Shown one piece after another: positions 1-5,099 of a stretch of 5,099 nucleotides of DNA; position 1 is the first letter of the stretch, and every line of letters begins with the position of its first letter. This DNA comes from Flavobacteriales bacterium (lineage in GTDB: Bacteria > Bacteroidota > Bacteroidia > Flavobacteriales > BACL11), in NCBI GenBank assembly GCA_018675825.1, contig JABGXK010000150.1, positions 1-5,099 of the forward strand. The letters run 5' to 3'. Under the pieces are notes generated by a model, which saw nothing but the letters and a program-made list of their open reading frames with translations, made no database searches and was not told where the DNA came from. The position numbers were made by a program, and so were the translations under genes.

Positions 1-229
1 AGATGATATTCAAAAAATTGCTGACGAATTAAAAGTAATTATTTCAAATGATAATGATTTTAAGTGGGCATTATCACAGCAAAAAAATGTTAATAGTAAA
101 TGCAAGTTATATTTGCAGCCTGAATGGAGTAAAAAAGAAATTATATTGCCAAAAATTATTGATTTTGTTACATCAAATTTAGGATGGGTTGTTTCTTTAC
201 AAACTCATAAATATATGAATATTCCATAA
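1..229 (+). CDS. queE: 7-carboxy-7-deazaguanine synthase QueE, C-terminal part (5' end outside window)
   Basis: Reading from base 2, an open frame of 75 codons runs to a TAA at 227-229; the start and the radical-SAM core lie left of the window. The visible tail contains LYLQPEWS (residues 37-44 of the fragment) and ends SLQTHKYMNIP. From memory, this closely matches the C-terminus of QueE proteins, including the E. coli ending QTHKYLNIA. QueE is a cytoplasmic radical-SAM enzyme that uses S-adenosylmethionine and an iron-sulfur cluster to contract 6-carboxy-tetrahydropterin to 7-carboxy-7-deazaguanine, on the way to preQ0 and queuosine in tRNA. The cluster-binding CxxxCxxC motif cannot be checked here. 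The stop overlaps the ATG of the next gene by one base, so the two are probably co-transcribed. The call rests only on the tail, but the tail is characteristic. Confidence 0.87.
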   Translation, partial: DDIQKIADELKVIISNDNDFKWALSQQKNVNSKCKLYLQPEWSKKEIILPKIIDFVTSNLGWVVSLQTHKYMNIP

Positions 230-231
230 TG
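227..231 (+). other. TAATG stop/start overlap between queE and the OmpA-family gene
   Basis: The TAA stop of queE (227-229) shares its last A with the ATG start (229-231) of the downstream gene. No purine-rich Shine-Dalgarno sequence precedes this ATG; the preceding 25 bases are mainly A and T. This arrangement fits translational coupling by terminating ribosomes that re-initiate, which is an inference from the geometry. Confidence 0.75.
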
Positions 232-1860
232 AAATATTTTATAACTCTCATATTAGTTATTTTTTTAAATAATATTTATTCTCAAGATAGAGATTATAAA
301 AAATATGACAAGGCAGTTAAGCTATTTAACAATAATAAGTTAGATAAATCTAAAGATCTTTTATTTGAAATTATAGATAAAAATAACATCTGGGATAAAC
401 CTCATTTATTATTATCTACAATATACCTTAGAGAATTAGATTACTATAATTCTACAAAATCATTATTAAATATTTATAGCTTAGATAATATTGATGATAT
501 TCCAGGTATTGAAGAAATTGCTAATATTTTTTATTCTAATGGTTTTTATTCTGAAGGACTTTATTATTTTAATATTATCTGTAAGCTTGATTCAACCTAC
601 TGTAGAGAAAAAATTATTAGATTGATAGATAATTGTAATTTTTCAATTAATTCAATTAATGATCCAGTTGAAGTTAATTTCTTTAATCTAGGAGAAAATA
701 TTAATACTTCAATGTCAGAAATTGGTCCTGCTATAACTTCTGATAATAAAATGTTAATTTTTACTCGGAAAGTTAAAATTAAAGATGATAATTTTCAAGA
801 AGATTTTTATTATTCTTTAAAGATAGATGATAAGTGGCAGAAGGCAATTGCATTTCCTCCTCCACTGAATACAAATAATAATGAAGGGGCATTATCTTTA
901 TCTAGCGATCAGTCTTTGCTTGTCTATACAGCTTGTAATAGAGAAGATGGTATAGGCAGTTGTGATCTTTACTATGGTAATAATGATTTTAAACAATTTA
1001 ACTTTATTAATTTAGGTGTTGATGTGAATACTAAATATTGGGAATCACAGGCCTGTTTTTCATCTGATCGAAAATTTTTATATTTTGTTAGTAATCGTCC
1101 TGGAGGCTATGGTGGTACTGATATTTGGATTTCAAAAATCACGAAAGAAGGATTCTCTAAGCCATTTAATGCTGGCCCAATAATTAATACAAAGTTCGAT
1201 GAAATGTCACCTTATATTCATGCAGATAATTTAACTATATATTTTTCATCTAAGGGACATATAGGTATGGGTGATTATGATCTTTTTATTTCTAAAAGAA
1301 TTAAACCTAATGGTAATTGGGGTTCTGCTAAAAACCTTGGGTTTCCAATTAATAATCATAGCAGTCAAAATTCTTTAGTTGTATCAACTGATGGAAAAAC
1401 TGCATTTTATAATAATACTGATGATGGTTTTGGTTCTGATGATATTTTTAGTTTTGAATTACCTGATGAAGTAAAGGCAAATAAAGTTAATGATTTGACA
1501 CTAGAAATTATTTCAAAAAAAATAGGAGAGGAGATAGTTTTAAAAAATGTTCACTTTCTAAATAATTCTTTTGAGCTTAATGAAAATTCATTTTACGAAC
1601 TTAATAAACTTGCTAGCTATCTATTAGATAACGATATTAATATACTTATTGAAGGTCATACAGATTCTATTGGAAATATTAATTCTAATATGTTATTATC
1701 TAATAATAGAGCTAGATCTGTTTTTGACTATTTATTATCGTGTGGTGTTGATCAAAAAAAGTTGTCTTATAAAGGATATGGAGATAGTAGGCCAATATCT
1801 GAAAATAACAACCAAATTGGAAGGTCATTAAATAGAAGGACGTCTTTTATTGTTCAATAA
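229..1860 (+). CDS. Secreted TPR-like / PD40 propeller / OmpA peptidoglycan-binding protein
   Basis: This is probably a periplasmic or outer-membrane-associated protein anchored to peptidoglycan. Residues 1-18 form a Sec signal peptide (MK, hydrophobic ITLILVIFL, then NNIYS before Q19); there is no lipobox cysteine, so it is not a predicted lipoprotein. Residues about 22-130 are helical and TPR-like. Five PD40 (WD40-like) blades follow at about 164-198, 219-250, 272-302, 325-355 and 380-408; blades 2-5 share a SxD...YF..NR..G.G..D.. pattern. After a short linker, an OmpA C-terminal domain spans about 438-543, with GHTDSIG at 476-482, NNRARS at 492-497 and NRR at 535-537. D479 and R494 have the same 15-residue spacing as the diaminopimelate-binding D271/R286 of Acinetobacter OmpA. 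The architecture resembles Bacteroidota PorE-like proteins of the type IX secretion system but lacks the carboxypeptidase-regulatory-like domain and lipid anchor, so a specific role is not assigned. The ATG overlaps the queE stop and gives a good signal peptide. Confidence 0.9.
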   Translation: MKYFITLILVIFLNNIYSQDRDYKKYDKAVKLFNNNKLDKSKDLLFEIIDKNNIWDKPHLLLSTIYLRELDYYNSTKSLLNIYSLDNIDDIPGIEEIANIFYSNGFYSEGLYYFNIICKLDSTYCREKIIRLIDNCNFSINSINDPVEVNFFNLGENINTSMSEIGPAITSDNKMLIFTRKVKIKDDNFQEDFYYSLKIDDKWQKAIAFPPPLNTNNNEGALSLSSDQSLLVYTACNREDGIGSCDLYYGNNDFKQFNFINLGVDVNTKYWESQACFSSDRKFLYFVSNRPGGYGGTDIWISKITKEGFSKPFNAGPIINTKFDEMSPYIHADNLTIYFSSKGHIGMGDYDLFISKRIKPNGNWGSAKNLGFPINNHSSQNSLVVSTDGKTAFYNNTDDGFGSDDIFSFELPDEVKANKVNDLTLEIISKKIGEEIVLKNVHFLNNSFELNENSFYELNKLASYLLDNDINILIEGHTDSIGNINSNMLLSNNRARSVFDYLLSCGVDQKKLSYKGYGDSRPISENNNQIGRSLNRRTSFIVQ

Positions 1861-1867
1861 TTATTTC
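1861..1867. other. 7-base convergent intergenic gap without recognisable terminator
   Basis: The stops of the plus-strand OmpA-family gene and the minus-strand OstA-like gene face each other across seven A/T-rich bases. I found no GC stem followed by a T run on either strand here. The closest candidate, TTAAT...ATTAA at about 1874-1892, has a five-pair A/T-only stem and lies in the OstA-like coding sequence. Transcripts from both sides may therefore overlap at their 3' ends. Confidence 0.55.
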
Positions 1868-3340
1868 TTATTTCTTAATAGGTTTTTCATTAATTCTCCA
1901 TTTAAATCCATTTAGAAATCTATCTTTATCTTTTATATCTTCCAATGGAGTTGTAATTGAATTTGGTGCTATTTGATAATTAATCTTATAAATCTTGTTA
2001 TCTCTAAAGTTTAGTGAAATATTAGATGATTCTATATAATTCATACCAATTTTTTTATCCTTATCCCTGAGAAAATATATGCTCTGCCCATTTCCTTTTA
2101 CATTAATATTATATAATTTATTATTTCTAAAATCTCCAATCATTTCTTTTCCTTTGATTTGATTAAATTCTAGCGAATCTTCTTTAGATATAATCATTGG
2201 ATTCTGGTATAAAAATATTTTACTAATTTTTTTATTAAAATATTTAATCTTTATAAGATCTGATGTTACTTGATATTCATTAAGCCATATTATTGGATTG
2301 TTATACATTAATATTAATGAGTCAGAGATTTTATAAGTAAGCGAATCACATCTTCCTTTTAGTTCATTATTTAAAAAATTAACATCTCCATAAGATGTCA
2401 AATATTCATTTTCATCAATAGTTTCATAAATAAACTTAGTAGATTTCATGAATAGTGTATCATTATCAGAGATTAGTTTAAGTGAGGGTTTTTTATATAC
2501 TATTAGTTTATTACTGATTTCATACAATTCTGCGATTCCACCAGATAATATAAAGTTATTAATAGAATCTATTAGCCTGACATTATTTCTAGCAATTGCA
2601 TTTTTAGTTGCTTTGTTATAAAAAATGCTATCTGCAAAAACAATATATTCATCACTAGAGATTTTAGAATTTCCGTGAAACTCAGCTTCATCAGATGAGC
2701 TATTAAAAAATCCATATTCACAGTAAACTATTTTATTATCTGTAAAAACATTTGATGGTCCTTCTAAATAGTTGATCTCACTCTTAGTATCATATTTAAG
2801 TTGATTAGTTGTAATTAAATAATTTTTTGTCTTTACAATTACTGAGTCTGAAAAGTTATAGGCTTTACTATCAATATTATATTTTCCTTTATTTGATATG
2901 ATTTTTTGTTTTGAATTGAAAATTTCGCTACGTGTGTTGTATAATGTGTAATCTTCTTTTATATTAAAAATAATCTGTTCAGATTTTATAGTATTCTTAT
3001 TATTTTTAAAAACAACATTTTTAGATATTATTGCAATATTATCCTTTCCATTATATTCTAATATATCTCCATAAAGACTAATATTATCTTCTTTAAATAT
3101 TTTTATATTATTGAATGCTCTGATTTTTTCTTGATTAGAGTAATAATATGCTGAATCACATAACATATCTGTTTGATTATGTCTAATATTTACATTACCT
3201 ATCAATCGCCAATAATCAGGATGTAAATCTGAGTTAACATATGAGAAATCTGCATTTATAATCTCAATTTTTTTTGTATTCTGGGCATAAGTATTGATAC
3301 TCAGAATTAATATTATAATTATAAGCTGTATTTTTCTCAA
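1868..3340 (-). CDS. OstA-like protein (LptA/OstA beta-jellyroll family), probable LPS transport
   Basis: A 490-residue exported protein of the Bacteroidota OstA-like type, related to LptA and the LptD N-terminal domain, which carry lipopolysaccharide across the periplasm. Residues 1-19 are a signal peptide (RK, hydrophobic IQLIIIILILSI, then NTYA before Q20). The rest is almost entirely beta-strand-like with short alternating polar/hydrophobic stretches. A module with RLIGNV (45-50) followed by CDSAYYY (61-67) recurs as YGDVNF (317-322) and CDSLTY (331-336), with a weaker version near YCEYGFF (206-212). The C-terminus, DRFLNGFKWRINEKP (473-487), is the ending I recall for this family. The start codon is TTG (3340-3338): no ATG gives this signal peptide, and a TAG closes the frame upstream at 3367-3365. 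The gene begins 2 bases after the purA stop and is likely the last gene of the fur-family/purA unit. The family assignment is firm; the transport role is inferred from the family. Confidence 0.86.
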   Translation of the reverse strand: MRKIQLIIIILILSINTYAQNTKKIEIINADFSYVNSDLHPDYWRLIGNVNIRHNQTDMLCDSAYYYSNQEKIRAFNNIKIFKEDNISLYGDILEYNGKDNIAIISKNVVFKNNKNTIKSEQIIFNIKEDYTLYNTRSEIFNSKQKIISNKGKYNIDSKAYNFSDSVIVKTKNYLITTNQLKYDTKSEINYLEGPSNVFTDNKIVYCEYGFFNSSSDEAEFHGNSKISSDEYIVFADSIFYNKATKNAIARNNVRLIDSINNFILSGGIAELYEISNKLIVYKKPSLKLISDNDTLFMKSTKFIYETIDENEYLTSYGDVNFLNNELKGRCDSLTYKISDSLILMYNNPIIWLNEYQVTSDLIKIKYFNKKISKIFLYQNPMIISKEDSLEFNQIKGKEMIGDFRNNKLYNINVKGNGQSIYFLRDKDKKIGMNYIESSNISLNFRDNKIYKINYQIAPNSITTPLEDIKDKDRFLNGFKWRINEKPIKK

Positions 3341-3342
3341 AT

Positions 3343-4602
3343 TTATCTGAAAAATGTTTGTTTTCTATCAGGTCCAACAGAAATAATCTTAATTGGAATT
3401 TTTAATTCATTTTCTAAATATGAAATATAGTCATGAACTTCTTTTGGAGCATCAGACAGATTCTCTAACTCCATTAGATTTTTATTCCAACCTTTTAATT
3501 CTTTATAAATAGGTTTTAGATCTTCATTATCTTCAAATGGAAGATGATCTATTCTTTTATTATTATTTATATAATGAGTGCATATTTTTATGGTTTCAAT
3601 TCCTGATAATACATCTGATTTCATCATCATTAATTGAGTTACTCCATTGATATTTATTGCATATTTTAGCGCGGGTAAATCTATCCAGCCACATCTTCTA
3701 GATCTTCCAGTAGTAGCACCAAACTCATTTCCAATTTTTCCTAGATGCTCTCCAATTTCATCATTTAATTCGGTTGGGAATGGTCCACTTCCTACTCGTG
3801 TGCAATATGCTTTAAATATTCCAAAAACATCATTGATTTGATTAGGAGCTATACCTAAACCCGTACATGCTCCTGCTGTAATTGTATTTGAAGAGGTAAC
3901 AAAAGGATATGAGCCAAAATCTATATCTAAAAGAGTTCCTTGTGCACCTTCAGCAAGAATTTTTTTTCCATCTCTAATACTTTTGTGTAGATAATGTTCA
4001 CTTTCAATATGTTTAAATTTCTTTAATGTTTCTAAACTTTCAAACCATCTATTTTCAAGCTCATCAAGTTTGTATTCAAAGTCAAAAAATTTAAGAAGCT
4101 CTATGTGTTTGTTTTTTAGTTTTGTGTATTTTTCATTAAAACTTTTACTTTTAATATCTCCAACTCTTAGTCCGTTTCTGCCAGTTTTATCCATATAAGT
4201 TGGTCCAATACCCTTGAGTGTAGAGCCAATTTTATTTTTACCTTTTGCATGTTCTGATGCTGCATCTAATAGTTTATGTGTCGGTAGAATTAAATGTGCT
4301 TTTTTAGAAATAACTAATTCTGATATTTCTAAATTTAATTTGTTTAGTGAATTTATTTCATTTTCAAAAATAACAGGATCAATTACTACTCCATTACCAA
4401 TAAGATTAATTATTCCTTTATGAAAAATTCCAGAAGGAATTGTATGAAGAACATGTTTAATCCCATCAAACTCTAGTGTGTGTCCAGCATTTGGTCCTCC
4501 TTGAAATCTAGCAATTATATCATAGTTATTTGTTAAAACATCTACAATTTTCCCTTTTCCTTCATCTCCCCACTGAAGGCCTAATAAAACATCAACTTTC
4601 AT
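3343..4602 (-). CDS. purA: Adenylosuccinate synthetase
   Basis: Cytoplasmic enzyme catalysing the GTP-dependent joining of IMP and aspartate to adenylosuccinate, the first committed step from IMP to AMP. The 419-residue length is close to the usual ~430. The N-terminal GTP-binding loop WGDEGKGK is at 11-18, with D13 matching the catalytic aspartate of the E. coli enzyme; NAGHT at 38-42 holds the catalytic H41. The IMP-binding stretch GIGPTYMDK is at 131-139, followed by R142 and R146 (equivalents of E. coli R143 and R147). Other family landmarks are GAQGTLLDIDFGSYPFVTSS (219-238), GSGPFPTEL (271-279), TTGRSRRCGW (297-306), DVLSG (330-334) and the C-terminal SVGPDRKQT (408-416). No key residue appears missing. 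The ATG overlaps the stop of the upstream Fur-family gene by one base, and the OstA-like gene starts 2 bases after its TAA, so the three probably share one transcript. Confidence 0.98.
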   Translation of the reverse strand: MKVDVLLGLQWGDEGKGKIVDVLTNNYDIIARFQGGPNAGHTLEFDGIKHVLHTIPSGIFHKGIINLIGNGVVIDPVIFENEINSLNKLNLEISELVISKKAHLILPTHKLLDAASEHAKGKNKIGSTLKGIGPTYMDKTGRNGLRVGDIKSKSFNEKYTKLKNKHIELLKFFDFEYKLDELENRWFESLETLKKFKHIESEHYLHKSIRDGKKILAEGAQGTLLDIDFGSYPFVTSSNTITAGACTGLGIAPNQINDVFGIFKAYCTRVGSGPFPTELNDEIGEHLGKIGNEFGATTGRSRRCGWIDLPALKYAININGVTQLMMMKSDVLSGIETIKICTHYINNNKRIDHLPFEDNEDLKPIYKELKGWNKNLMELENLSDAPKEVHDYISYLENELKIPIKIISVGPDRKQTFFR

Positions 4603-4604
4603 TA
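4600..4604 (-). other. TAATG stop/start overlap between Fur-family gene and purA
   Basis: On the minus strand the TAA of the Fur-family gene (4604-4602) shares its final A with the purA ATG (4602-4600). No Shine-Dalgarno sequence is present in the A/T-rich bases before it. It is the same junction type as at 227-231, consistent with translational coupling; the coupling itself is an inference. Confidence 0.75.
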
Positions 4605-5078
4605 AATATTTAATTTAGTTTGACACTCTTTACAAATTCCATATAAATTTAGTGCGTGTCTATTTATTTTAAAGTGCATATCGGTTTCTATGAAATTCAT
4701 TATTCCAAGAATTCTAGGATCACAAAATTCAATAACTTTGTCACAATTGGTACATATCAAATGATCATGTTGTTTATTTGAAAATGACTTTTCATATTGT
4801 GAATGAGACTTGCCAAATTGATGCTTCCTCACTAAATGACAATCAAGTAAAATCTCAATAGTATTGTAAAGTGTTGCTCTACTTACTCTATAATTTTGAT
4901 TTTTCATTTTAATATACATCGATTCTATATCAAAATGACCATCATAATTATATATCTCTTTTAGAATAGCATATCTTTCAGGTGTTTTTCTTTGATTATT
5001 TTTAATTAAATAATCTGTAAATATATCTGAAACTGTTGTTACTAGTTGATTTTTAATAGTTTTAGTTTTTGTTGACAT
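4602..5078 (-). CDS. Fur-family metal-responsive transcriptional repressor
   Basis: A 158-residue DNA-binding regulator of the Fur/PerR/Zur family; such dimers bind metal and repress target promoters. The N-terminal winged helix covers about residues 15-90, with the recognition helix around [13 protein letters not shown] (65-77). The C-terminal dimerisation domain has the signature HDHLICTNC (104-112). Structural Zn(Cys4) ligands are C109, C112, C149 and C152. Likely regulatory-site ligands by alignment from memory with B. subtilis PerR and E. coli Fur are H48, E96, H104, H106 and E117. PerR has Asp (D104) where this protein has E117, and Glu there is the Fur-like state, so iron sensing is favoured over peroxide sensing; Zur or another specificity is not excluded. 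The ATG at 5078-5076 gives a typical N-terminus; it lies 21 bases from the window edge, so an upstream partner gene or promoter cannot be seen. The gene overlaps purA by one base and heads the visible minus-strand unit. Confidence 0.93.
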   Translation of the reverse strand: MSTKTKTIKNQLVTTVSDIFTDYLIKNNQRKTPERYAILKEIYNYDGHFDIESMYIKMKNQNYRVSRATLYNTIEILLDCHLVRKHQFGKSHSQYEKSFSNKQHDHLICTNCDKVIEFCDPRILGIMNFIETDMHFKINRHALNLYGICKECQTKLNI

Positions 5079-5099
5079 GTTTTTTATAAAAAATAAAAA
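5079..5099 (-). other. A/T-only-like leader upstream of the Fur-family gene, cut by window edge
   Basis: The 21 bases before the Fur-family ATG contain a single C/G pair next to the start codon and otherwise only A and T. No ribosome binding site or promoter element can be called. A TAA on the minus strand at 5086-5084 could be the stop of an upstream gene or chance; too little sequence is present to decide. Confidence 0.4.

Noticed and set aside
150..228. Possible Bacteroidota promoter (TAnnTTTG type) for the OmpA-family gene inside queE
   Set aside because: The nearest match, TGATTTTG, lacks the TA and has no supporting -33 element; in such AT-rich sequence this is expected by chance.
1649..1831. 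Open frame of 60 codons on the plus strand
   Set aside because: It lies wholly inside the OmpA domain coding region in another frame, and its composition has no protein-like features; the OmpA motifs in the main frame are unambiguous.
1836..1858. Imperfect palindrome around gacgtc near the end of the OmpA-family gene as a terminator
   Set aside because: The arms pair poorly without shifts, the bases encode the conserved NRR-containing C-terminus, and there is no T tract right after it.
3647..3841. Open frame of 64 codons on the plus strand
   Set aside because: Antisense to a strongly conserved part of purA (including TTGRSRRCGW); it is a by-product of conserved codons, with no signal or motif of its own.
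4214..4423. Open frame of 69 codons on the plus strand
   Set aside because: Antisense to purA with no recognisable family features; treated as a shadow of the real gene.
5079..5099. TATAAA-like sequence or Fur box in front of the Fur-family gene
   Set aside because: Only 21 bases are visible, nearly all A/T; any match would be uninformative.

Overview
The window is a compact, very AT-rich piece of bacterial chromosome, almost certainly from the phylum Bacteroidota and most likely a flavobacteria-like lineage with a small, AT-biased genome. Three points support this. An OmpA-type protein carries five PD40 propeller repeats. There is a Bacteroidota-style OstA-like protein. No Shine-Dalgarno sequence is visible before any start, and third codon positions are nearly all A or T. 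Every gene is reported with standard code stops (TAA), and no RNA gene, mobile element, repeat array or CRISPR was seen.

Layout: the plus strand starts with the last 75 codons of queE (7-carboxy-7-deazaguanine synthase; queuosine/preQ0 pathway). It overlaps by one base a 543-residue secreted TPR-PD40-OmpA protein predicted to sit in the periplasm bound to peptidoglycan. The minus strand, read from the right edge, carries a Fur-family metalloregulator, then purA (adenylosuccinate synthetase, AMP synthesis), then a 490-residue secreted OstA/LptA-like protein probably involved in lipopolysaccharide transport. The two units converge with only 7 bases between their stop codons. Nearly every base is coding: the only non-coding stretches are 7 bases at the convergence, 2 bases between purA and the OstA-like gene, and 21 bases at the right edge.

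Genes working together: both strands show tight packing (two TAATG stop/start overlaps and one 2-base gap), which suggests two co-transcribed units with translational coupling. Functionally each unit mixes a cytoplasmic metabolic gene (queE, purA) with an envelope gene (OmpA-like, OstA-like), and the minus unit is headed by a metal-responsive repressor. I see no pathway logic that unites all five genes and no convincing new system. The points most worth a second look are the TTG start of the OstA-like gene, the metal-site composition of the Fur-family protein, and the domain architecture of the OmpA-family protein.
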